A stretch of 64,000 nucleotides of DNA, from contig JAPSJW010000002.1 in NCBI GenBank assembly GCA_031177985.1, forward strand, positions 308,252 through 372,251, in the 5' to 3' direction. This stretch comes from Microbacteriaceae bacterium (GTDB lineage Bacteria > Actinomycetota > Actinomycetes > Actinomycetales > Microbacteriaceae). Below are positions 25,788-33,700 of the stretch, piece by piece. Position 1 is the first letter of the stretch, and each line of letters starts with the position of its first letter. The notes below the pieces were generated by a model. That model did not search any database, was not told where the DNA came from, and was given only the letters and a program-made list of their open reading frames with translations. Position numbers and translations under genes: made by a program.

Positions 25788-26174
25788 TCAGGGCAGCGCG
25801 AACGGCTCGTAGCAGTCATAGGTGTCGTGCGAGACGATCCGGCCGTCGCGCACCTGCAGGAAGCCTGCCATGTGCGCCACGAGGTCGACGCCGTTCGCTC
25901 GGCCGCGCCAGACGGAGCGCACGGCGGCGCGGTCGTCGGCGACGAGCACCTCCAGCAGGTCGATCGACTGGGATTCGAGCCGGCGCTTGCCTGCCATGAA
26001 CCCTTCGATGGTCTCCTCGAGGGTGCGGACGTGCCCGCGGGGCGAGATCGGGTTGGGCAGCTCGCGGAAGGTGGCATCCGGAGCCAGGAGCACGCGAAGG
26101 TCGTCAGCGGTCGACGACAGGTCGGCCACCGTCGCGAAATATCGACGGACGATCTGATCGGTGTGTGCGGTCAT
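25788..26174 (-). CDS. SnoaL-like/NTF2-fold protein
   Basis: A 128-residue protein with the cone-shaped alpha+beta NTF2 fold: helical start (QIVRRYFATVADL), conserved GHVRTLEETIEGFMAGKR in the middle and a final strand region ending VSHDTYDCYEPF. Such proteins are small-molecule isomerases or hydrolases, or ligand-binding proteins. No definite catalytic pair can be named. The ATG at 26174 follows TATTAT by 7 nt on the minus strand. It is divergent from a MarR gene with a shared operator, so it is probably the regulated target. Confidence 0.8.
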   Translation of the reverse strand: MTAHTDQIVRRYFATVADLSSTADDLRVLLAPDATFRELPNPISPRGHVRTLEETIEGFMAGKRRLESQSIDLLEVLVADDRAAVRSVWRGRANGVDLVAHMAGFLQVRDGRIVSHDTYDCYEPFALP

Positions 26175-26181
26175 GGGCGGG

Positions 26182-26205
26182 ATAATACACAACTATGGTT
26201 GTGCA
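26182..26205. promoter_or_regulatory. MarR operator overlapping two divergent leaderless promoters
   Basis: CACAAC (26188-26193) and GTTGTG (26198-26203) are perfect inverted arms around TATG, extended by near-matches on both sides. On the minus strand TATTAT (complement of 26182-26187) lies 7 nt before the SnoaL-like ATG. On the plus strand TATGGT (26194-26199) lies 6 nt before the MarR ATG. The palindrome covers the plus-strand -10 and touches the minus-strand -10, so one bound dimer could shut both genes. Confidence 0.7.
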
Positions 26206-26688
26206 ATGAACACTCCACCGGATCTCATCGCCCTCGTCTCCCTCGCCGGAGCGGCGGCGGACGCCCACGTGCTGCGAGAGCTGACGCAGCGGGGACACCC
26301 CGCGCTGCGAGTGCGGCACGGCTACGTCTTCCAGCGGCTGATGCGGGCCGAGTGCACCGCCACCGACCTCGCGGCTCAGCTGGGCGTCACGCAGCAGGCC
26401 ATGTCCAAGACGGTCGCCGAACTGGCGCGCGATGGCTACCTGCGCACGACGGAGGATCCCAGGGACCGCCGCCGTCGGGTCGTCGTGCTCACCGACCGCG
26501 CGCACGACGCCATCGAGGCTGCTCGCGATGCGCGCCGCTCCCTGATGAGCCGCCTGCGGTCGAGCGTCGACGACGATCAGCTGGCTGCCGCCACCGAGGC
26601 GCTGTCGGCACTGCTGGGCGCCCTCGAGCTGAGCCGGGCCGTGGAGGACGGAGCCGTTCCCGACCCGGACCCCGACGGCCGCGGCTGA
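26206..26688 (+). CDS. MarR-family transcriptional regulator
   Basis: A 160-residue winged-helix regulator with a dimerising N-terminal helix (LIALVSLAGAAADAHVLREL), DNA-recognition helices at about residues 53-75 (TATDLAAQLGVTQQAMSKTV), a wing with RTTEDPRDRRRRVVVLT (the MarR DxRxxR wing) and a C-terminal helix. It has an acidic, Pro/Asp-rich tail. The ATG is preceded by TATGGT plus 6 nt. An upstream in-frame start at 26161 would place the operator inside the gene and is not favoured. It is likely autorepressing and controls the divergent SnoaL-like gene. The ligand is unknown. Confidence 0.88.
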   Translation: MNTPPDLIALVSLAGAAADAHVLRELTQRGHPALRVRHGYVFQRLMRAECTATDLAAQLGVTQQAMSKTVAELARDGYLRTTEDPRDRRRRVVVLTDRAHDAIEAARDARRSLMSRLRSSVDDDQLAAATEALSALLGALELSRAVEDGAVPDPDPDGRG

Positions 26689-26692
26689 GCGT

Positions 26693-28198
26693 TCAGCCCT
26701 GGGGCGCCGCGGGCGCTCCGCCGCCTGCACCGCCGGCGGGACGACGACGCCGCGTGCGACGCCTGCGGGCGGGCGCGGCGCCGTCATGCGTGCCGCCGCC
26801 CTCCTGCACGTCGGTGCGCGGAGCATCCGTTCTGTGCTGCTGGCCCGACGGCTGCTCGGACGACTGCTGCTGCTCGCCGCCTCCGCTCCGACGGGTGCGG
26901 GTGCGGTTGCGGCTGCGCTCGCCGGTGCGCTCGCCGCGCTCGCCGGTGCGCTCGCTGCGCTCCGTGCGGGGGTGGCTCGCGTCCTGCTCCACCTTCGGCG
27001 TCGGGGTCGGCTTCAGCCGGCCCTTCGTGCCCGCGGGGATGTCGAGGTCGGCGAAGAGGTGCGGCGACGAGGAGTAGGTCTCGACCGGCTCGGGGATGCC
27101 CATCTCGAGGGCGCGGTTGATGAGCGCCCACTTGTGCAAATCGTCCCAGTCGACGAACGTGACCGCGATGCCCGTCTTGCCGGCGCGGCCGGTGCGGCCG
27201 GCGCGGTGCAGGTAGGTGTCGTGATCGTCGGGCACCGTGTGGTTGATCACGTGGGTGACGTCGTTGACGTCGATGCCGCGCGCCGCGACATCCGTCGCGA
27301 TGAGGATGTCCTTCTTGCCGGCCTTGAACGCCGCCATGGCGCGCTCGCGCTGCTCCTGGTTGAGGTCGCCGTGCACCGCGGCAGCGTTGAAGCCGCGGTC
27401 GTTGAGCTCCTCGACGAGCTTCGCCGCGGCGCGCTTCGTGCGGGTGAAGACGACCGTCTTGCCGCGGCCCTCCGCCTGCAGGATGCGGGCGATGACCTCG
27501 TCCTTGTCGAGCGAGTGCGCGCGGTAGACGACGTGCTTGATGTTCGCCTGGGTGAGGCCCTCATCCGGGTCGGTGGCGCGGATGTGGATCGGCCGGTTCA
27601 TGAACCGGCGAGCCAGCGCCACGATCGGACCGGGCATCGTCGCGGAGAACAGCATCGTGTGGCGCGTCGGCGAGGTCTGCGCGAAGAGCTTCTCGATGTC
27701 GGAGAGGAAGCCGAGGTCGAGCATCTTGTCGGCCTCGTCGAGCACCATGACCTGCACGTTCTTGAGGCTCAGCATGCGCTGGCTCGCGAGGTCGAGCAGA
27801 CGGCCAGGGGTCCCGACGACGATCTGCGCGCCGGCTTTGAGCTGCTCGATCTGGCCCTCGTAGGCCTTGCCGCCGTAGATCGCGACGATCTTGGTCGCGC
27901 GGTTGCTCGCCGCGACCTCGAGGTCCTCGGCGACCTGCACGCACAGCTCGCGGGTCGGCACGACGACGAGCGCCTTGACGCCCGGCTCGGGGTCGAGCCC
28001 CAGTCGCTGGATGAGCGGGAGGCCGAAGCCGAAGGTCTTGCCGGTGCCGGTCTTGGCCTGGCCGATGATGTCCTGGCCGGTCAGGGCGAGGGGGATGGTC
28101 TGCGTCTGGATGGGGAACGGTTCGAGGATTCCCTTGGACGCGAGGGCGTCGACCATGTCCTGGTCGATCGCGAGATCGCTGAATGTCACTGAATTCAT
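26693..28198 (-). CDS. DEAD-box RNA helicase
   Basis: ATP-dependent RNA helicase of 501 residues. Motifs in order: Q motif (PFPIQTQTIPLAL), I AKTGTGKT (about 49), Ia PTRELCVQ, GTPGRLLDL, II VLDEADKMLD, III FSATMP, IV VVFTRTKRAA, V ATDVAARGID, VI HRAGRTGRAGKTG. After about residue 400 comes an Arg/Gly/Thr-rich basic tail with near-repeats (RTGERGERTGER) and a final RRRRTRRRRPAGG segment that probably binds RNA. Position and layout agree with the RhlE-like helicase Rv3211. It acts in RNA unfolding, ribosome assembly or mRNA decay. Confidence 0.95.
   Translation of the reverse strand: MNSVTFSDLAIDQDMVDALASKGILEPFPIQTQTIPLALTGQDIIGQAKTGTGKTFGFGLPLIQRLGLDPEPGVKALVVVPTRELCVQVAEDLEVAASNRATKIVAIYGGKAYEGQIEQLKAGAQIVVGTPGRLLDLASQRMLSLKNVQVMVLDEADKMLDLGFLSDIEKLFAQTSPTRHTMLFSATMPGPIVALARRFMNRPIHIRATDPDEGLTQANIKHVVYRAHSLDKDEVIARILQAEGRGKTVVFTRTKRAAAKLVEELNDRGFNAAAVHGDLNQEQRERAMAAFKAGKKDILIATDVAARGIDVNDVTHVINHTVPDDHDTYLHRAGRTGRAGKTGIAVTFVDWDDLHKWALINRALEMGIPEPVETYSSSPHLFADLDIPAGTKGRLKPTPTPKVEQDASHPRTERSERTGERGERTGERSRNRTRTRRSGGGEQQQSSEQPSGQQHRTDAPRTDVQEGGGTHDGAAPARRRRTRRRRPAGGAGGGAPAAPQG
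26927..26968. repeat. Short tandem repeats in the helicase tail
   Basis: Imperfect repeats of a 9-18 nt unit related to CGGTGCGCTCGCCG encode RTGERGERTGERS in the basic tail of the DEAD-box protein. Copy number may vary between strains. Confidence 0.5.
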
Positions 28199-28237
28199 GC
28201 CTGTCTGAGTAGAAGCGGGGCCAGTTTACCGGTGACC

Positions 28238-28243
28238 TAAGCT
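28238..28243 (+). promoter_or_regulatory. Leaderless promoter -10 of the ferritin-like gene
   Basis: TAAGCT plus 7 nt leads to the GTG at 28251. The divergent helicase ATG (28198) is 39 nt away. Confidence 0.6.
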
Positions 28244-28250
28244 TGGGCTC

Positions 28251-28967
28251 GTGGTGAACTGGTTCCGGCGTCGGCGCGCGCACGTTCCCGTGCTGCGGCT
28301 GAGGCCGAGGGGCGAGGACGTCGCGACGACCAAGGTGGACCTCGCGGAACTGACGCCCGACCTGCCTGCATATCTCGGACAGGCCGCGTACCTGCAGCTA
28401 ACTCTATTCGAGAACCTCGCTCGCGCCATCGAAACTGCGCCGAATGCTGCGGCCAAGGCTGCTCTCGGGCACGCCGCATCCGTCTCTCTGACCAAGCACC
28501 GCACCCTGATCGCCGAGATCGACCGCCGCGGATTCTCGTCCGCCGAGCTCCTCGCGGCGGCGGCTCCGGCGATCGACGAGTTCCAGCGACGCACCCGCGG
28601 AGCCGACTGGTACGAGAACCTCGTCACCTGCTACGTGACGGCGGGCTTCCTCGACGACTTCTTCGTGCGGCTCGCCGGCGGGCTCGCGTTCGACGTGCGC
28701 GCCCGCATCGCGATGGTCTACGAGGACGCGTCGGGCGAGCCCGACATCGCCGCCCAGCTGCGCGAGGCGCTCGCCGACAATCCCCGCCTCGCCTCGAGGC
28801 TCGCGCTGTGGGGCAGGCGCCTGGTCGGCGACACCATGCTCGTGGCGCGCGGCGTCCTGCACTTCTCCGCAAACCACGCCTCCGACGAGGCGCGGATCGA
28901 GCCCGTGTTCACGGAGCTCGTCGCGGCACACACCCGCCGCATGGATGCGCTCGGGCTCACGGCCTGA
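28251..28967 (+). CDS. Ferritin-like fold protein
   Basis: A 238-residue, mostly helical protein of the ferritin-like superfamily related to the tRNA hydroxylase (MiaE-like) fold. Helices include QAAYLQLTLFENLARAIE (about 42-60), ALGHAASVSLTKHRTLIAEI (about 68-88), WYENLVTCYVTAGFLDDFF and VFTELVAAHTRRMDAL. Candidate iron ligands are scattered Glu/His residues in the first two helices. A complete ExxH pair in each half is not obvious, so metal binding is uncertain. A basic start (RRRRAHVP) precedes the domain. Its place beside the RhlE-like helicase is conserved in mycobacteria. Confidence 0.75.
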   Translation: MVNWFRRRRAHVPVLRLRPRGEDVATTKVDLAELTPDLPAYLGQAAYLQLTLFENLARAIETAPNAAAKAALGHAASVSLTKHRTLIAEIDRRGFSSAELLAAAAPAIDEFQRRTRGADWYENLVTCYVTAGFLDDFFVRLAGGLAFDVRARIAMVYEDASGEPDIAAQLREALADNPRLASRLALWGRRLVGDTMLVARGVLHFSANHASDEARIEPVFTELVAAHTRRMDALGLTA

Positions 28968-28991
28968 GGGTCGTCCCGGTGCTTCGTTATT

Positions 28992-29050
28992 GCGAGGTTA
29001 GGGTTTCCGCGATTCACGCGCCCGGATATCCGCCGAAACCCTAACCTCGC
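28992..29050. repeat. Long palindrome, copy 1, overlapping the end of the DUF559 gene
   Basis: Arms of 16 nt (28992-29007 and 29035-29050) are perfect complements: GCGAGGTTAGGGTTTC and GAAACCCTAACCTCGC. The centre holds CGGATATCCG. The right arm contains the DUF559 stop codon and its last codons (A-R-G-stop), so the palindrome is partly coding. The stretch 29022-29050 matches, in inverted orientation and with about one mismatch over 29 nt, the second copy at 30003-30031. Confidence 0.9.
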
Positions 29051-29964
29051 GCTGCGCGGTGCTGGATGGCGGTACGGATGCGCGCGATCAGCTCGGTCAT
29101 GGCGACTGTCAGGTCGGCGAAGGTCACCTCGATGACGCGCCAGCCGGCATCCTCGAAACGCTCGCGTCGGCGGATGTCGGCTTGCCATTGAGCACGGTCG
29201 GTGCGGTGGTGATCGCCCTGGTATTCGATCGCAATCTTGAGCTCGGGATAGGCGAGATCGACCCTGCCGAGGAAGCGTCCCTGGTGGAAGAACGACTCGT
29301 TGACTACCGGCTCCGGAAGTCCTGCGTCGGCGATCACGAGGCGGAGGAGAGATTCCATGGGGCTCTCCACCCGCTCCCGGATGAGACCAGCCGCATCCCG
29401 TAGCGCACGGGCTCCGCGGTTGCCCGCCGCCCGGACGGCGGTGGCGGCGAGTTCGTCGAGCGTGGCGAGGGGCAGCGGTTTGGCGACGAGGTAATCGCCG
29501 ATCACGACCAGGTCGTTGCGGCCGAGCATGCTGGCGAGCTGCACCCAGGCGACAATCGGGCCGACCACGTGCATGCCATCGAGGTCGCGTCGTTGGAGGT
29601 CCGCGCGCGAATGATGAGCCACGACGCCGCACATCCGTGAGGAGCGCGCGGGGGATGGGACGACGACGTGCAGATCCCCGGTGCGGGCGATCCGCGGAGG
29701 CAGAGGGAAGCCGTACAACTGGGCCGCGGTGACATGACTGAAGGTGTGACGGTCACCCGCTGCCTGAACGAAGGCGAGCGCGCGTGCTCGCACCTCCGTC
29801 GCGGGAGCCCAGGACCGGACTCCGCGGAACGGGCGGTCGAGGTCGCGCCCGCGCATCCGGGAGAGCGTCACTCCATGGGAGACGCCTCTGGCGACCGAGA
29901 AGGGACGCTGCTTCAGGGGTTCGGGAAGGGGACTGCTCCTGCGCACGCCGACAGACTGCGGCAC
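29041..29964 (-). CDS. DUF559 endonuclease-like protein with AbiEi-like N-terminus
   Basis: A 307-residue protein. The N-terminal 100 residues resemble the AbiEi-type antitoxin start found on actinobacterial DUF559 proteins (RDLDRPFRGVRSW, HTFSHVTAAQLYGFPLPPR). The C-terminal 110 residues are a DUF559/Vsr-like PD-(D/E)xK nuclease fold: GRVDLAYPELKIAIEYQGDHH with the catalytic-type Asp and Glu, then QWQADIRRRERFEDAGWRVIEV. The GTG start is at 29964. Related long palindromes flank the gene, one overlapping its stop and one 39 nt upstream of its start, and it interrupts a gene order conserved with mycobacteria. A nuclease role is inferred from the fold. Antitoxin function is unproven because no AbiEii toxin is adjacent. 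Confidence 0.82.
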   Translation of the reverse strand: MPQSVGVRRSSPLPEPLKQRPFSVARGVSHGVTLSRMRGRDLDRPFRGVRSWAPATEVRARALAFVQAAGDRHTFSHVTAAQLYGFPLPPRIARTGDLHVVVPSPARSSRMCGVVAHHSRADLQRRDLDGMHVVGPIVAWVQLASMLGRNDLVVIGDYLVAKPLPLATLDELAATAVRAAGNRGARALRDAAGLIRERVESPMESLLRLVIADAGLPEPVVNESFFHQGRFLGRVDLAYPELKIAIEYQGDHHRTDRAQWQADIRRRERFEDAGWRVIEVTFADLTVAMTELIARIRTAIQHRAARG

Positions 29965-30002
29965 CCGCGAGTCGCACGCGTCCGAGTCTCCACAGACGGA
30001 AA

Positions 30003-30059
30003 CGAGGTTAGGGTTTCGGCGAATATCCGGGCCGGATAACCGCCGAAACCCGAACTTCG
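30003..30059. repeat. Long palindrome, copy 2, upstream of the DUF559 gene
   Basis: CGAGGTTAGGGTTTCGGCG (30003-30021) pairs with CGCCGAAACCCGAACTTCG (30041-30059) with two mismatches over 19 nt, around the inner palindrome TATCCGG-G-CCGGATA. The left half repeats copy 1 in inverted orientation. A further small hairpin (AGAGCC/GGCTCT) and three AGAACCG units (30108-30128) follow before the next gene. Confidence 0.9.
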
Positions 30060-30138
30060 GCGATCGAGAGCCGCGACGAAGGGGCTCTACTGCAACCTCG
30101 GCGAACCAGAACCGAGAACCGAGAACCGCGAGGAGGAA

Positions 30139-30429
30139 CTACCCCCGCGAGAGCTTCGCGAAGAGCTCCTCGTCGCGCTCGCGACGGCCGCGGGGCAGCA
30201 GGAATGCCACGAGCAGCGCGGCGACGCCGCCCGCGGTGAGGCCGACGACCCAGATCCAGCCGCCGTCGAAGGTCCAGCCCAGCCAGACGAGGGCGACCCA
30301 GACGGCACACGTGACGGCGCAGGCCACCGCGGGGAGCAGCAGGATCCCGTGGGCCTCGCGGCCGGGCACGACGTACCTGATCACGGCACCGATGCCGGCG
30401 GCGATGACGGCAGCGAACAGCAGCTCCAT
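30139..30429 (-). CDS. Small membrane protein, unknown function
   Basis: A 96-residue protein with three hydrophobic helices (about 2-18, 28-49, 54-78) and a charged C-terminal tail RGRRERDEELFAKLSRG. A conserved-looking VVPGREAHG sits in the first loop. The ATG at 30429 lies 1 nt after the DUF3107 stop, so the two genes form an operon. No family function is known. Confidence 0.78.
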   Translation of the reverse strand: MELLFAAVIAAGIGAVIRYVVPGREAHGILLLPAVACAVTCAVWVALVWLGWTFDGGWIWVVGLTAGGVAALLVAFLLPRGRRERDEELFAKLSRG

Positions 30430-30430
30430 G

Positions 30431-30655
30431 TCAGGCGACGAACCCGACGCGGCGGGACTGGTCGGAGCCGACCTCGATGTAGGCGAACGAGGCGGTCGGG
30501 ACGAGGTAGACCTTGCCTTTGTCGTCGCTGAGCTTGAAGAAGGAGGCTCCGGCGTCGAGCGCCTCCGCGACGATCTTCTCGATCTCCGCCGCGGGCTGCG
30601 ACGTCTCGAAGCTGAGCTCCCTGGGGCTGTTGGCAATGCCGATGCGAATCTCCAC
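30431..30655 (-). CDS. DUF3107 family protein
   Basis: A 74-residue actinobacterial protein (TB9.4/Rv3208A type) with the typical start VEIRIGIANSPRELSFET and the pattern KIVAEALDAGASFFKLSDDKG followed by a strand region. It is a small soluble alpha/beta domain of unknown role. The GTG at 30655 is 6 nt after the minus-strand TAGTCT (complement of 30662-30667). A GTG two codons earlier would start directly against that hexamer and is less likely. Its neighbour relationship with the helicase and adnAB genes is conserved. Confidence 0.9.
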   Translation of the reverse strand: MEIRIGIANSPRELSFETSQPAAEIEKIVAEALDAGASFFKLSDDKGKVYLVPTASFAYIEVGSDQSRRVGFVA

Positions 30656-30661
30656 GGACAC

Positions 30662-30667
30662 AGACTA
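30662..30667 (-). promoter_or_regulatory. Leaderless promoter -10 of DUF3107
   Basis: TAGTCT on the minus strand, then 6 nt, then the GTG whose first base is 30655. Confidence 0.6.
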
Positions 30668-30759
30668 GGACACCGCGGATGCCGCATCCGGCCCGGTTCG
30701 CCGGTAGCAGAACCGGCGCGGGGCGGGGGCGTCCGGCGGATGATGTCGCTCGACTCCAT

Positions 30760-30765
30760 TACCGT
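30760..30765 (+). promoter_or_regulatory. Leaderless promoter -10 of adnA
   Basis: TACCGT plus 7 nt leads to GTG 30773. An in-frame ATG at 30740 would place the hexamer inside the gene. Confidence 0.6.
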
Positions 30766-30772
30766 TCTCCAG

Positions 30773-33700
30773 GTGACGACGAGCGGGTTCCTGAAGGCGG
30801 CCGAGGGCCGCCCTCGCAGCTCGCCACGCGAACTCGACGAGTCGCAGCGGGCGGTGCTGGCGCTGCCCGACGACGCCTCGGCGGCCGTGCTCGGCGCGCC
30901 GGGCACCGGCAAGACGACGACCCTGGTCGAGCTCATCGCCGATCGCGTCGAGCGGCGCGGCTGGTCGCCGGATGCCGTGCTCGCGCTGGCCGCCTCGCGC
31001 GCCGCAGCCACGCGGCTGCGCGACGCGATCGCTCTGAGGCTCGCACGCCCCACGAACGGACCCCTGGCCCGCACCGTCGGATCGCTCGCGTTCGAGATCG
31101 TCGGGCACGCCGCGCGCAGGGCCGGGCAGGAGCCGCCGCGTCTCGTCACCGGCGGCGACCAGGATCTCGACCTCGCCGGCATCCTCGAGGGGCACCTGGA
31201 GCTCGGCATCGGACCGGAGTGGCCCGACCCGCTCACCGCCGACGTGCGCCGGCTGCGCGGGTTCCGCACCGAGCTGCGCGAGCTCATGATGCGCGCGACG
31301 GAGTTCGACATCGCGCCCGACCAGCTGCGCCGGCTGGCGGATGAGCGGAGGCGCCCGGAGTGGCGGGCGGCAGCCGACGTGTTCGAGGAGTACCTCGAGG
31401 TCGTGACGGCCTACCGGGGCAGCCAGCTCGACCCGTCGGAGTTCGCCCGGTTCGCGGTGCGCGCCATCCGCGAGGGTGAGGGAGGCGACCGCGTCGACGG
31501 GCTCAGCCTCGTCGTGGTCGACGATCTGCAGGACGCGACGGAGTCCACTTTCGCGGTGCTGCGGGCGCTCGCCGAGCGCGGCGTCGCGGTGGTCGCGTTC
31601 GGCGATCCGGATGTCGCGGTCAACGCGTTCCGCGGAGCAGAACCGGATGCGCTCGGCCGCCTCGCGACGGTGCTCGGCCTTCCCGACGCGGCGACCCTCA
31701 CCCTCTCGACGGTGCACAGGCACGGCGCCGAGCTGCGCGACTTCGTGCGCAAGGTGACGACGCGGATCGGCACGGCGGCCGCCGGCTCCCAGCGCGCGGC
31801 GGTGCCCCGCGCCGACCTGCCGCCGGCCCCGATCCTCGACGACGACGCGCCGCCCCCGACGAGCCGCTACGCCGACACGGCCCTCGGCAGGATCGAGGCG
31901 GCGAGCCCGGCCCGGGAGTACGCCGCGATGGCGCGGGTGCTGCGCGAGCGGCATTTGCACGCGGGCGTCCCCTGGTCCCAGCTCGCGGTGGTGGTGCGCA
32001 GCGGTGCGACGGTGCCGAGCGTTGCGCGGGCGCTTGCGCTTGCGGAGGTGCCGACCCGCACCTCCGCCGCGGGGGCACCGCTGCGCGAGGATTCGGCCGC
32101 GCGCGCCCTGCTGCGCATCGTCGATGTCGCGCTCGGACGGTCCGAGCTCACGGCGGAGACCGCGGTCGAGCTGCTCCTCGGACCTTTCGGCGGGCTCGAG
32201 CGCCTGTCGCTGCGGAGGCTCCGTCTCGCGCTGCGCGCCGAGGAGATCGCGGGAGGTGGCACCCGCACGAGCGATGCACTGCTCGTGGAGGGGTTGGAGG
32301 CCCCAGGGCGGTTCGCGACGATCGACGCCCGCTTCGCACGGACCGCGGAACGGCTCGCCTCGACGCTGCAGCGGGTGCGCGAGAGCGACGGATCGATCGA
32401 GGACCTGCTCTGGATCGCCTGGGAGCGCAGCGGCCTCGCGAAGAGCTGGCACGATCAGGCCCTCGGCACCGGAGTCACCGCGGCGGAGGCGAATCGCAAC
32501 CTCGACGGGGTCGTCGCGCTGTTCACCGCCGCGAAGCGCTTCGCCGAGCGGCAGCCCGACCGGCCGGCGGGCGACTTCCTCGCCGAGGTGCTCGACGCGG
32601 AGATCCCCGAGGACATCCTGTCGCCGCAGCGGACAGGGGAGGCGGTGCTCGTGTCGACGCCCTCCGGCGTCGTCGGGCTCGAGTTCGACACCGTCGTGAT
32701 CGCGGCCCTGCAGGACGGCGCCTGGCCGAACCTCCGTCCGAGGGGTTCGCTGCTCGCGCCGCACGAGCTCGTGCGGGTCGCGCTCGGCATCGACTCCGCG
32801 GGCCTCGACGAGCGCAAGCTCGTGCTCGACGACGAGATGCGGATGTTCGCCCTCGCCGCGTCGCGCGCCCGGGAGCGCCTGGTGCTGGCCTCGGTCGCGA
32901 ACGACGACGAGGCCTCGAGCCGGTTCTTCTCCCTGTTGCCGCCGGGCACGACGACGATCGACGCGACGTCGAGCCGTCCGCTCTCCTTGCGCGGCACCGT
33001 CGGGTGGCTGCGCCGCACCCTCGCCGACTCGCGCACCTCGACGCAGCGCAGGGAGGAGGCGGCGGCCACCCTCGCCGAGCTCGCGGAGCGGGGCGTGCCC
33101 GGCGCCGACCCCGCCGAGTGGCACGGGCTGCTGCCGCTGTCGACCACCGGTCCGCTTCACGAGGGCGAGAAGGTGCCGGTGTCGCCGTCGACGCTCGACA
33201 AGCTCGAACGCTCGCCGCTCGACTGGTTCCTCGAGACCGTGGCGGGAACCGAGTCCGGCGTCGTGGCGAACCTCGGCACCGTGCTGCACTTCGCGCTCGA
33301 GACCGCGGAGGACGCATCGGTCGAGAGCCTCTGGCGGGCGGTGGAGCAGCGCTGGCACGAGCTGCAGTTCGAGTCGCGCTGGCTCGAGGAGCGCCACCGC
33401 CGCATCGCGCGCAGCTTCACCGAGGCCCTCGCTCAGTATCTCGGGGACTTCATGACGCTGGGCGGCACGCTCGTCGGAGCCGAGAAGCGCTTCAAGGTCG
33501 AGGTCGGCGAGGCGATCGTCAGCGGATCGATCGACCGCGTCGAGCGCGCGCCAGACGGCTCCGTCGTCATCGTCGACCTGAAGACCGGCACGCCGCCGTC
33601 GAAGAAGGACATCACGGAGCACGCCCAGCTGCACGCCTACCAGCTGGCCTACGCCGAGGGGCTGCTCGACGAGGCCCTGGCCGTGCACGGCGAGCACCGG

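Noticed and set aside
26927-26968. CRISPR-like or mobile repeat
   Set aside because: The repeats are short, contiguous and in frame, encoding the basic tail of the DEAD-box helicase.
29041-29964. Complete AbiE toxin-antitoxin system
   Set aside because: The N-terminus looks AbiEi-like, but no nucleotidyltransferase toxin gene (AbiEii) lies next to it.
28992-30061. Classical insertion sequence
   Set aside because: No transposase is present, and no target-site duplication was recognised. The flanking repeats are palindromes rather than simple terminal inverted repeats, so it is reported as a possible novel element and not as an IS.
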